A stretch of 64,000 nucleotides of DNA. Origin: Siphonodentalium dalli (Eukaryota > Mollusca > Scaphopoda > Gadilida > Siphonodentaliidae). Location of the stretch: assembly GCA_032622095.1 (NCBI GenBank), contig CP136063.1, positions 12,875,814 through 12,939,813 on the forward strand. The letters run 5' to 3'. Below the pieces are notes generated by a model. It was given only the letters and a program-made list of their open reading frames with translations. It searched no databases and had not been told where the DNA came from. Positions 32,605-44,249 of this stretch are shown here, in pieces (within the stretch, counting starts at the first letter, position 1; every line of letters begins with the position of its first letter). Made by a program: the position numbers and the translations under genes.

Positions 32605-33102
32605 GCCACGTGCGGCCTTAATTGTCGAAAAAATATTCATATTTGTTCCAACCACCGTAAACAGAAAAACATTAAAACGCATACAGTTCCAACCATATAT
32701 ACCATGACCATAGCGTAAATAGCATGTTACCATAAAGCCCTAAGTACTATATTTTACCTAAGCAAGAGCCTGATTGTGTTACAGAAGACAGCACAATTCT
32801 ACTGGCTAATCACACACAAATGACATAAACGCTCTTTATTAGTTCCATATCAGGTATTCACCAACAAAGAACGCTCTTTATGTTTACCATCATAATATAA
32901 ACAAACACCAGAAAATTAACTTTTTATGCTTTTGTTTACATAACAATAGTCAAACAAATGACCATAACATGCTGTTTATGCGATATTTCTTATTTGTATA
33001 CGGACAAAGTCTATCTACATTTTGATGTTCTTTCTGTTAGTGGCGGTTTTTGACGGGTGGAGATATTTTCACAGGATACCCACCGCCAAGGCCAACCGTG
33101 TC
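32605..33102. mobile_element. MITE-like insertion present in duplication copy A only
   Basis: Copy B lacks this ~498 bp at 59587, where sequence passes straight through TTAAA. In copy A TTAAA occurs on both sides (32600-32604 and 33104-33108). The ends (GCCACGTGCGGCCTT and AAGGCCAACCGTGTC) are imperfect inverted repeats. An inverted relative lies at 45236-45734. The TTAA-like target suggests a piggyBac-type element, but the ends do not show the usual CCC start. Confidence 0.6.
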
Positions 33103-33286
33103 TTTAAAACAGTCACATCCATTAAAACTGCCATAAACATAATTAATATTATAAACAAACCTTGTTCTTATACCAATCATAAATAAATGTATCACATTAA
33201 TTTCAGCATGTTATGTTAGTACTTTGTGTTACATTGTATGTAAGCAAACGTCATCTTATGTAAACAAACAGTAGATGTATGTAAAG

Positions 33287-33503
33287 AGTATGCGATAAAC
33301 AAAACACTAAACACCGAGTAGACCCCCACTGCATATACATGTATATGAAATTTTGTTAGAAATGCCACCGTTATTTACAACATACCGCATTACCGGTGTA
33401 GCCATTTAATAAGCTAAATCTCAGATTTTGGTGTTGAATGTGTCACCATGAATCACTCTCAACCTAATCAATCGCCACGGTGTTTTGCTTATCGCTCACT
33501 ATT
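33287..33503. mobile_element. MITE-like element with GCGATAAGCAAAACACT-type ends
   Basis: The left end TGCGATAAACAAAACACTAA and the right end GTGTTTTGCTTATCGCTCA are inverted. The same ends bracket 36747-36948 and 59769-60955, with different interiors in the 36747 copy. Confidence 0.6.
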
Positions 33504-34361
33504 TACATGCTGTATATATACAAACGCTCCGCTCACACAAAGTGTTTTGCGAAAAATAACGCACTCTTAATATGATCATTATTCTATACTATTAGGATAT
33601 TATTGAGTAAATTTTCATAATTTGGTAACTGTTATTTCTAAATTATTACTTATTACATGTACATATGTACATGTACCGGTACACTTAGCTGATGTGCCTG
33701 ACTTCATCCGGGCTCTTTAGTGAACAACGTTGCCAACCGGTATACATGTACAATGTATGAGTATATATCAAGGTCGCAGTCAAGGAGACAGTCGCATATG
33801 AAAATAGACCCACCCATACATGTATACTGTAGTTCCCGGGATCAAAGTAGGCCTTTGGTACATTAATTACCAAATTTGAGTCCGATCAGTCGTGCAGTTT
33901 TAAAGTCTATAACACAGAGACAGAAGTTCTAAAATATAACATAATAGACCAAATGATGTACCTGACTTCATCCGCGCTATTTAGGGATTTCTCTATGATC
34001 GCCTGCGTTTGGACAAAATATACAGCATCTGGTCAGTGGACAAACGATCAGTCGAGGTCCAGAAACATATGAGTGTATATGTGCGCGACCGGTAGGTCAA
34101 TGTCAAGGACAGTCGCATGTGAAATTAGACCTCCCATATTGTTTCCAGATGAAAGAAGCCTACCATGCATACAGTGTACATGTACCGGTACCAATCGATT
34201 GGTTGAGTTCCAGACACATGCCTATAGTACCGGTACATGTATATGAGCATATACCTACATGTATATGAGCAAGGTCATGGTCAAGGACATGGTCACTCAT
34301 GAAATTGGACCCGCCCATTTCCGGGATCAAAGTAGACATACAATACATGTACCCCGCTGGA

Positions 34362-34706
34362 CAAAACAAGTATCCATTGGCACCGCAGTATATTTGCTGT
34401 TCGGCTGCGGTGTCAGAGTTTGTAACTGCAATTGAGCACCTCGTCCGAACGGCAAGTAAACCGCGACCAAACGGCAAGTTCACTGCGGCCGAAAGGCAAC
34501 TACCCTCACGGTCGAATGGCATGTACACCGTGGTTAGATTTCTGGTTTGTATTGTATTTTTTCAGTTTGATGAAAGTATACCGTGGCAAATACACCATGC
34601 CGAATGACAATTACATCACGACCCAACTGTAGTTAGCCGGTGGCGTCGCGGTGTAGTTGCATTTCGGCCACGGTGGCAATGCTAACCGCGCCGCTGTTAA
34701 GTGGAC
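34362..34706. mobile_element. Truncated copy of the CTGGACAAAACAAGT MITE
   Basis: It starts TA then CCCCGCTGGACAAAACAAGT and follows the reverse complement of 35013-35386 for ~340 bp, but ends at GTGGAC without its right terminal repeat. The orthologous position in copy B is 62095-62444 with the same truncation, so the loss predates the duplication. Confidence 0.75.
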
Positions 34707-35012
34707 CCACACACAGACAGAATTTCCGGAAAACAACCGATGAACAAATGACCGATGATGGAAAACAACTAACGAAAAAACACACCGGCTGACGAATGGT
34801 GGCAAATGACAGATAAATGACGAGGATGACGATGGCAAATGGCAACAAACAACAACGAAGTAAAATACCGACTGATGACAACAAATTACTGATGACGAAA
34901 AACAAACAGCCATACAGTAGATGAACACGATGTCGAATGATCGATGACGAGAAATGTCTTGATGACAAACACATCGACCAGGCCTGAAGGTTTCAAAATT
35001 ATGTGTAACCTA

Positions 35013-35386
35013 CCCTTCTGGACAAAACAAGTGTCCACTTAACTGCGGTGCCGTTAGCATTGCTACCGCGGCTGAAATGTAACTACACCGCGGCTCCACC
35101 GGCTATCTACAGTTGGGCCGCGGTGTAATTGCCATTCGGCATGGTGTATTTGCCACGGTGTACTTTCATCAAACCGAAAAAAGACAATACATACCAGTAA
35201 TCTAACCACGGTGTACATGCCATTCGACCGTGAGGGTAGTTGCCTTTCGGTCGCAGTGAACTTGCCGTTTGGCCGCAATGTACTTGTCGTTCGGCGCGGT
35301 GCTCAACTGCAGTTACAAACTCTGACACCGTAGTCGAACGGCAAATACACCGCGGTGCCAATGGACACTTGTTTTGTCCAGCCGGG
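35013..35386. mobile_element. Complete CTGGACAAAACAAGT MITE with empty site in copy B
   Basis: 374 bp bounded by inverted CCCTTCTGGACAAAACAAGT and its complement, preceded by TA. Copy B reads straight across (near 62812) where copy A carries the element, so it inserted after duplication. The interior has short CCGCGG-type inverted motifs and no transposase. TA target and size suit a Tc1/mariner-type MITE. Confidence 0.8.
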
Positions 35387-35459
35387 CACAGTACATGTAT
35401 TTTTTTTCGCCTGGTTTGTGCTTAGGTAATCCTAGTCCAAATCTACGGGATATAATGTA

Positions 35460-35595
35460 CCCTGCTGGACAAAACAAGTTTCCACTTGACCACGGCGCAG
35501 TTAGCATTGCCACTGCCGCCGAAATGCACTACATTGTACACCGTGGCTCCACTGGCAAACTACATTTGGGCTGCGGTTTACTTGCCACAAAAACC
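35460..35595. mobile_element. Partial CTGGACAAAACAAGT MITE
   Basis: It starts after TA with CCTGCTGGACAAAACAAGT and loses similarity near a CCACAAAAACC block. Its counterpart in copy B starts near 62886. Confidence 0.6.
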
Positions 35596-36746
35596 ACGAC
35601 TGATCACAAATGAACAAAGGATGAAAACAAACGACCAACAATAAACACGACGACAAACTACCAAAGACGAATAACGACAGACGACAACCAAACACGAATG
35701 ACGACAAATACACTGACTGTGACACTGACGACCAACGAATTACCACAACAAATTGTCAAATGATGAAAAATGATTAAATGAAATAATAATCAAATTTAAT
35801 TTTTAATTTAAAGCAAACAGACCTACCTTTATTAAACAAATCTTGGATTTGGAGAAAAATGCCTCCAGAAGCACGCATTGTGCTGTTGTGTTCACCAGAT
35901 GTCATCAGATATCAATTCCTTGAACTTAAGTTGAAGTTGAAGATGGTAACTAGGAAACATACTACAATTTTAGTATCCATTACAATTTACACGTAACACA
36001 GAATTCGTTCTTTCATTTTTTATCTTTCTTTGAACTTCGAACTTTTTGGTTGATGAATGATTCTGTTGTTGTTGTTATCTTGACCATTGTTGTCTGTAAC
36101 AGTTTACAGTGAAGCCTAACTCAGTAACTGTCGATTGTCACGAAATCAAGCGATTAATTAATCTACGTACACTCGTACATTTGTGAAAATTGTTTGCCAT
36201 GAAGCGAAGGTGAAGGCCTTATCGGTCTATGGGACATACGGAAGTAATTTCCGATCAAGTAACCGCCGTAAGCCGGATGACACTGCCAGGGCGGTCACTA
36301 GACGGGGATAATTAATTATTATGCTAATGATATACTAACGATTTTTATCAGATGAAAAGGCTGTAATTAATCCTCGGAAAGAACTGAATAGGGTAAACTT
36401 GAAAGTCGGGTACATTCTAGAATATGGGAATGAATTTGATCAGTTGTTGTTGTTGTCTGCATATTCCTCCGTTATATCGGAGCACCCTGTAGTTTCTGCT
36501 GGATTTTGCGCAGTCACCACCCGGAAATCACGTGTTAAATTCACAAATAAACGTACCAGGTAATTTCTCTCATGGTATAGAAATATATAAAAATTATAAA
36601 ATTATATAAAAATTATATAAAAATTATATTACGTCATAATTCCCATGCATTTAGGTAAAAAGCACCCTTGGTGGTTGCTATTAAATACATTAAACTCTCT
36701 TTGTGTTATCTCATCATTTGTTCATATACCGATACAGCACATTGGA

Positions 36747-36948
36747 AGTGTACGATAAGCAAAACACTGAACACCGTGGCAATTTTTTTGGGAGGGTGAT
36801 AATAATTTTGGTAACCCATTCAACAACTCCTTGTAGCGAGGACTAGTGAGCGCTATAGTGGTATTTTGCAAACAACATGGTGTCAGTTTTAATTAACCAA
36901 AGTTAATAGTCTCCCCATTGTTGAGTATTTTGCTTATCGCACGCTATT
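36747..36948. mobile_element. MITE-like element with GCGATAAGCAAAACACT-type ends
   Basis: The left end TACGATAAGCAAAACACTGA and the right end AGTATTTTGCTTATCGCAC are inverted, as at 33287-33503. The interior is different and non-coding. Confidence 0.6.
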
Positions 36949-37009
36949 TACAAAGGTTTGGGAGTTATCGCAAAGTCTTTTTGTGATTTATCGCAAAGAT
37001 TTGCTCCCC

Positions 37010-38610
37010 TGGCTGTGAATGACCGATCGGTCTATTTTAGCATGACCGGGAAATTATAGATTGATAGGTTGTTCACTCAGACCTGTATAAGATATCTGAT
37101 TTATAATGTTTACTTTAATTACACACAAATTAAGAAATTTGGAAGATTATTTCAGACAATCAGACAAATTTTACTCCATGTGCAGGCAACAGGTCAGGGA
37201 AATCCTGACCCAGACCTGTTTAAGATGTCTGAATTATAATGTTCACAGAAGCCCATTATCGGCAAAAATCCTTTGCGACAAATCTCAAACATCTTTGCGA
37301 TAAATCGCAAAATATGATCGCCCAGTACGTAGTCTGAGAGTTATCGTAAAGATGTTTGAGATTTATCGTAAATGTTTGTGTGTTATCGCAAAGGTGTTTG
37401 TGATTTCGCAAAGTTTTGCGATTTATCGCAAAGGTTTGCTCCCCTCATCACTCATGCATCTGGCTGTGAATGACTGATCGGTCTGATTTTAGCCCGACCA
37501 GGCATAGATTGATAGGTTGTTCACTCAGACCTGTTGAAGATGTCTGATTTATAATGTTTACTTTAATTACACACAAATTAAAAAAAATTGAAGATTATTT
37601 CAGACAACAGGTCAGGGAAATCCTGACCCAGACCTGTTTAAGATGTCTGATTTATAATATTCATAGAAGCCCATTAGCGCCAAAAATCTTTGCGACAAAT
37701 CTCAAACATCTTTGCGATAAATCGAAAAATATAATCACACAGTACGTAGTCTGAGAGTTATCGTAAAGATGTTTGAGATTTATCGTAAAGGTTTGCATGT
37801 TATCGCAACGTTTTGTTCCTCTCACCATTCATGCATCTGGCTGTGAATGACTGATCTATGTATTTTAGCCCGACCGTGCAATTATAGATTGTTCACTGAG
37901 ACCTGTTTAATATGTCTGATTTATAATGTTTACACACAAATTAAGAAATTTGGACGATTATTTCAGACAAATTTTACTCCACGTGCAGGCAACAGGTCAG
38001 AGAAATGTCTGATTTATAATGTTTACAGAAGTCCATAAACGCCAACAAAATTTGCCACAAATTTCAAACATGTTTGCGATAAATTACAAAATATAATCAC
38101 CCAGTACGCAGTCTGAGAGTCATCGTAAATATGTTTGAGATTTATCGTAAAGGTTTGCGAGTTATCGCAAAGGTTTTTGTCATTTTTCGCAAAGTTGTTT
38201 TGTGATTTATCGCAAAGGTTTGCTCCCCTTATCCCACAGGCATGCTGGCTGTCAAAGAACGATCGGTCTATTTTAGCCCAACCATGCTAATATAGATCGA
38301 TGGTGGTTTACCCAGACTTGTTGAAGATGTCTGATTTATATTTATATTTATACGGTTCAAGTCCATTAGTGCCAATGCATAAAAATATATCTGCGATAAA
38401 TCTCAAACCATTGCGATAAATCGCAAACCTTTTGTAATCAATCAAAAACCTTTACACTAAATCGCATATATTTATTGCAAAGTAGTTGCGATTCGCAAAG
38501 GTTTGCGATTTATCGCAAGGTAGTTTTTTTACTTATCGGGCTATTCTAGATCGATTGGTGTTTCATCCAGACCTGTTTCAAGATGTTTGATTTATAATGT
38601 TTGCTTTAAT
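37010..38610. repeat. ~430-bp tandem repeat rich in TTTGCGATTTATCGCAAA palindromes, about 4 copies
   Basis: GGCTGTGAATGACTGATCGG-like and TCAGACCTGTT blocks recur near 37010, 37455, 37840 and 38260. Between them are dense TTATCGCAAAG and CTTTGCGATAAA motifs, many forming short palindromes. Short frames starting at 37106 and 37554 are copies of the repeat. Confidence 0.85.
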
Positions 38611-38925
38611 ATTATTGCACACAAATTAAGAATTGAAATCCTGAAATCGAGATATTAACCTGTGAATTAAGTACAAAATCACGATCAAGGTTCTATACTA
38701 ATAAAAGTAATGCATGTATAATTCGGATTAGTTCATTATAACTCTGCAATGGTGTTCATGTGGTTTTGTACTTTATTCATATAATATAATGGGTGTGTCA
38801 AGAAAGCGTGTATTTCTTGGCACTTCATATCGTGTGTGTCATGGCTTCGGTGACATCAAGGCGGAGTGGGTATTACATGCACAATGCCCGGATAGAACCT
38901 AAGTATTTAGTAGGTAGTCCAGAGT

Positions 38926-39090
38926 ACCAACAATTTGGTATTCTAGAGTACCAAAAAGTTGGTACTCTAGAGTACCAAACATTTTGGTACTCTAGAGTAC
39001 CTAAACCTTTGGTACTCCAGAGTACCAAAAAGTTGGTACTCCCCCTGGGACAAAGCCTAGTACCTATGTAGGTACTCTGTAGTACCTATT
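38926..39090. repeat. Cluster of TTGGTACTCTAGAGTACCAA palindromes
   Basis: A perfect 20-bp palindrome and close variants occur about five times in ~150 bp, with GTAGGTACTCTGTAGTACCT variants at the right end. The cluster could form alternate hairpins. Confidence 0.85.
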
Positions 39091-40056
39091 TTTTAAAGAG
39101 TGTAACCTTCAAAATGATGTATCACAAGCCTGTGTCTGGTGCCGATGGACTAAACTCCTACTTCTAGTGAGCTTTTTTAGTTTGTCCGCTCTACTACTCG
39201 GGGTGTATTGGGCTTCGCGATCGATGCATGGGGCGCATTCGGGGCCTATACTTATCACATATAATCATTACATATCCGGTACCTAAATGCAAATTGTTTA
39301 CAATCAGCCCATTAAAGCTGCAATATATTTTATATATGCCTATAATAATATGATCTTGAGGGCGTTACAATTTCTTCTCGTTCTTGTCCCGGGTTGCCTA
39401 TTGCTATCATATAATATACGATGTGTTCATTTTGGTTTCTGTTTTAGTTATTGTTTATCCGTCAATATCGTCTGATCTCAAGCCGAGAATTCCGGTTCGC
39501 TTTCCAGCTCAAACTATCACCGCCTCTGTTTTCGGTCACTTCAGATTGAATTATCTCTCATTAATCTGAAACCTAATTTCACAGCATCTTGTTTGTATTT
39601 GCTGAAGTATCCAAACAATTGAACAACATACTACTTTATTGTCCCATTTGAGGAGAGATATGTTGTGACTCTCAACCGCCCGGTACATATCTCACAACTA
39701 CTTGAGGAATTTCAAAAAAATAACTAAATAAATAAATTAAAAAAAATAAAAATTAAAAAGAAATCAATCCAACAATCAATTATAAATAAATAATATATTT
39801 AACCGAAAAGTTGTATAAATGCCAGAGAGCATATGGCACTTTTGATCAAATTTCGCTTCATATCAATGATCTTGCTTGTTTGCTGGTTTGACACCCTGAT
39901 ATACTACTACATGCAGCTGAAAATTTCCACAACACTGAATACCTACAGATGTACTACCCGGTAGTAAAAAAAATTGCTACTACCCCAAATAAGAATATAA
40001 GAATTCGTTTTTGTTTTGTGTTGTGTGTTAAATCAACCTTAAGTTAAATGCACTCT
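39091..40056. other. No recognised gene; A-rich tract at about 39710-39800
   Basis: AT-rich sequence with an A-rich, T-poor run near 39710-39800. Short frames lack recognisable domains. Confidence 0.5.
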
Positions 40057-40514
40057 TAAAGGTACTTAATCCGATTTGATGGTCCCCATATAATCAGATT
40101 CCAACAAAAACAAAAGTTGTTATAAATTCTGCTTCAGTTATCAGAATCGATTAATCGCCAAAATATAATGCTAGCCGCTGTCGGCTGTGGTGTGAAATTG
40201 CCTGAAACATGTTATTTATCAACATGTTGTTCGACGAAATTTATTATTATTATCAACACAAAGCCTCTTGATTTTAGAGTTATCCATCTTCAAACCACAA
40301 TTTGGTCGAAGACCGTCGGCTCGTTGAATTTTTAAGGGCCACAAACAGTCTCGATGGTGAAAAATAATAAGATTTCAAAATTCGATATCTAATAACTCTT
40401 GAGCTTTGATGGGTGGGTTCTTCGACTTGAATCTAAAAAAAAAAATTTACCCCCCCCCGAATCCAAATAAATAGTAATTGAGGAGCGCTAGATCGGATTA
40501 TGTATCTTTCAAGT
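40057..40514. mobile_element. MITE-like element with AAAGGTACTTAATCCGAT ends
   Basis: The left end AAAGGTACTTAATCCGATTT and the right end GATCGGATTATGTATCTTT are imperfect inverted repeats about 455 bp apart. The interior is non-coding and contains an A and C homopolymer stretch at 40430-40460. Confidence 0.5.
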
Positions 40515-42299
40515 GAATTATATCAAAGAACCCTTACCAACATGGAAAGAGTCTCTCTACTCAATTCAACATAGCCCGGCCCTAATATTTTAAACCAATC
40601 TATTCACCGAAAGCAGCCTTTATAGACAAAACAAAAGCCTAAAATCACCTTGCGGAGCTCGGTTGATCCCACTTTATATTTGTAGGTGCATACAAATATG
40701 TCAAAAACATTATATGTAACAGTTAATATCAACGTTGGTTTCCCAAACCAATTTTACTTTATTTTCATCCTTTTCTATACGAGAAAGTTTCAAATAAAAG
40801 TTAATAAAAGAAGAAAAGTAACTTAGTTGACCCAGTAGAGAGACTCAGACTTATATGTTGTCTTACCCATCATACAGGATGCTCACAACACAGAGTAAAT
40901 GTGCTGTTTCCGATTGTTTACTTTACTCAGATTTATATACATCAAGACTGAACAGATTATCAGCATAAATTCCAACAAACTATTGTTGTTTTTGTATATA
41001 TATGTATATGTATGTATATATATTATATGCATATAATATGTATTGGTATATATATGTTTGTAGATGTGTGCACACCGGTATATACATGTGCAGGTACATA
41101 CACTTGTGGTTTCGGGTTTTTCCTACCCACCCTAGTCTAGACCCTGCTATTCTAAAGTTATTATCCAGGATTCACAAGTAATTTCTTTCTTAATTTTTAT
41201 GTGCTTATTACAGTTTATACAAAGGAAATATACCGCCCCCATCCACCTGCACCACACCATGCAAATTACTATGCTACACCCATGTACCTTAATTTTACAT
41301 CTGGATTAACGTACTTGCTACACCCATGACACAATAGGCTTACTTATATAAATTTTATAACTTAACCGCCTGTGCTCTGTTTCTCATACACTGGAAAGCT
41401 GTAATTTGTAAAACTAACTGGAACTTCATGTACCATAGCTTTGAACAACATAAAAACATGCAAATACCTGTCTACCTATCCCCACCAAATGGTCCCTGTG
41501 TAATCATGTCGGTGAGAAGGTCTCTGCGCAGTGCACAGTCAAGTGAAGAAGTTCTTTTGGCAAAATTAAGCCTGACCTACAAAACTAAATCCATCAGGTG
41601 TTTCGGAAAATAATTTCGCACGAGACTCCGTCACACCGTTGCATTTGGTAAATATCCCAAAACAGGTGCTATTATTGATGCGACTGACCTAAGTACGGAA
41701 TACCAGAACGCCAATAACTTTAGTATGTATCTTACTGCTGGTCGTAATATCAGCTCTACTGTGTGTACGAGACCTCCTCTATCGACAGTTTATAGTGCGC
41801 TCTGTGATCTCGAGATAATTCGGAACATGTACGCGATACCTTATGCGAAATTAAACAATTGGACCACCCTTTCTCTGCCAGTCAAAACTGGACTATTGCG
41901 ATGATTTTTTTCTTCTTCATTTTTGACGTTTAGTATTCCAAATTCATATCTGAACTTTGAGAAACAACTCAATTAGTCGCCAAACCGCGTATATGTTCGT
42001 TTTCAGAGTTGTGTATCTCAGACTCAGAGCGCAATAAAAACAATAATCCCGGCCCTGTTTTTGTCCGCGAACAATCGAGCCCCCTTCGTGCTCTAAATGT
42101 CATATCATCAAACTCATCATCATTATGTACATATGCACATTGTTTTCTTTGTCCATGTTGTTTGCATGTTTTCTATTATTCCATGTTTTTCATCATATTC
42201 ACCAACTATACCAATGATTCAATTAATAGTACTATGTTATGTGGCAACACCCCCTCACAAAATATCCCGAGTACAAAACGTCCGAACTGGGGTGTGAAA
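40515..42299. other. No recognised gene; possible LINE 5' region near its right end
   Basis: AT-rich, with TATATGTATATGTATG-type simple sequence near 41000-41090. A 134-codon frame at 42009-42413 overlaps the LINE fragment below and shows no recognised domain. Confidence 0.45.
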
Positions 42300-42930
42300 G
42301 CAACGATGGTGGAAGGCAGCTTTTCTTTCGAATCCGGGCCATTTGCAGACCTATACTTCATGCCTCAATCGGCGACTAAAATATGTCGTGTTGTCTGCGA
42401 TTGGTATCTTTGATTCGAGGAAAAAGAGTTCGCCCTTCACCATCCACATTCACAGTAGTCTGCATATCCGTAGCGGTTTTTTGAGAATTAACATCAAACT
42501 TATATTTCTTTTTACCCTCTTTCTGATATTGTTATCGGGCGACATAGAGACCAACCCAGGCCCTCCCACTCACTCGAAAAATGTACCTAATTCCATCTCT
42601 ATCTTTCATTACAATGTAAGAAGTATCCGACACAAGTTAGAAAAGATAATTGACTTGATCAACGAATTCGACGTTCTCTGCTTTACTGAGACTCATCTTC
42701 ATCCAGCATATTCCTCCGAACATTTAGAAGTCAATGGATACTGTTCCCCTATTCGAAAAGACCGAGACTGGATTGAGATGTTTTAAACCTCGGAGTTTCA
42801 AACCACTTGGGTGTTTATGCAACAATATCTCTCAACATGCCCCACAGTCTCCGCTTTCCAGAGAAAAGTATGGAATTACAAAAAAGCTAATTTCCAGTGA
42901 GCGAACTGCTTGTCCTATAATCGGCCGTAG
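42300..42930 (+). pseudogene. 5' fragment of an APE-type non-LTR retrotransposon with a 2A peptide motif
   Basis: The plus-strand frame from about 42300 to 42786 reads a hydrophobic segment (LIFLFTLFLILLSG), then GDIETNPGP (42538-42564), a 2A-type ribosome-skipping motif, then an APE endonuclease start (FHYNVRSIRHK, FDVLCFTETHLH). No in-frame ATG precedes it, so the 5' end is degenerate. After ~105 residues of endonuclease the frame is lost. VWNYKKANF soon follows in another frame; this resembles sequence ahead of the RT domain, implying an internal deletion. 2A motifs at the N-terminus of APE-type LINE proteins are known in marine invertebrates. No RT domain was found. Confidence 0.82.
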
Positions 42931-44249
42931 ATCGTCTCTCCACGTTGGGTAACAGGTCCAGACACAGTTTTGTAGATACACAATCTTTTATTGTAACATC
43001 AAAGAATGCATGGATATATATTTACCACAACAACTTTTAAAAGGCTAGCAGTTGAGAATATGCCTGAAGTCTGTCGCGGGGCCACTCGGTCACTTAGAGA
43101 ATTATAACCGAAAAGCCACGATCTAAAGCAAACCTAGTATTAACCTACTCTATACAAACTTCCAGGCAAATATTAACCACCACCATTCGACTATGGTACA
43201 CACCTCCCTTTTTTCGAGTTTAATTATTTAAGTAAACTAACAACCGGTGAAAAATCGGTTTCGTTGATTAAGTTATATGAAAATATCCAAAAATCTTCAT
43301 TACACTGTTAGGATTCGCGACTCCCTTCCAGTACTCCACTACCATAGTGTTATGTTCGGTCAACTCCAACTTCTAAACAACTGCTTTACATAACATCAAT
43401 GTTCTATTATATCGACTATTCCAGTTAAGGTGTTCTATTTCACCCTCATCATAACTCATTTAAGTTCTAAACAATTCTAGACGTACCATACTGAAAAAGA
43501 CATAAGGACTTACGCACTTGACTACAATATGTCATACATGGTGATACATTCAATTCAAGAGCAATATTCATCAACAACATCTTAGACAAATATCAATACA
43601 TTTCAAATCATTCCGTTTTCATGAATTCTTTATCCACTTCACATGTTGTTGTCACGTTAATTCGTGACTATTCAATATGTTGTACTCTTTTCTCAGAGAC
43701 GGAACAATGCCCTCAAAAACAACATACCAATCACATCATGAAAACCTAATCAGTATACCCTGATCATTGACCAACTTATTTTGCAACCACCGCGGGCTTA
43801 AAATACCACAACTTGTCAATATTTTCTAACTTGACCATCGCGCAATCGACCCCTCTCTCTCTGGTATCGCAAACCAATTTCTATTTTGAACAGTCCATAT
43901 CTGTTCTGTATTTGTCTTACTATCATCTCGGCTATAAGTCAATTTACTAGTTACAATTTCTATTTCGAACAGTTCAGTATCTGTTATGTGTTTCACTTAT
44001 TATCATCTTGGCTATAAGACAATTAACTTATTTTCGTTTCCAATTTGGTTATATGTTCGTTCAATTTCCATAACCACTTAAAAATATATTGAACTTATAA
44101 GTTATTATGTGAACATGTCCTTCAATTAAATAACTCTTTTATACCGGTATTAGCTGTTATTATGTGCTTATTTTTTCATGAACACACCTCCAGATTAATA
44201 ACAGGAAATTCCAATGTATACTTTCATAACTTAGGGAAAATACATAAGT
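42931..44249. other. No recognised gene; small tandem duplication at about 43870-44030
   Basis: AT-rich sequence. A ~100-bp segment containing CAATTTCTATTTTGAACAGT and GGCTATAAG is duplicated in tandem with divergence. Confidence 0.5.

Larger units (their letters stand above)
23423..36563 (+). repeat. Segmental duplication, copy A (direct repeat of 57333-64000)
   Basis: Similarity begins at TAATATGATCGTACGTGACA (23423 and 57333) and can be followed through collinear anchors to the window end (36563 with 64000). Copy A is twice as long as copy B because its satellite array is ~8 kb rather than ~0.6 kb. It also holds insertions at 32605-33102 and 35013-35386 and an extra segment around 33934-34250. 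Copy B has its own insertions (59864-60818, 61148-61744). Confidence 0.85.

Noticed and set aside
34160-35746. ORFs up to 122 codons on both strands
   Set aside because: They follow MITE inverted repeats and GACGAAAAAC low-complexity sequence; the same frames recur in duplicate copy B.
36990-38600. CRISPR-like regular repeats
   Set aside because: Eukaryotic context, irregular spacing, long units without unique spacers of constant size.
42009-42413. 134-codon ORF overlapping the LINE fragment
   Set aside because: No domain recognised; the overlapping frame with NPGP and APE motifs is the meaningful one.
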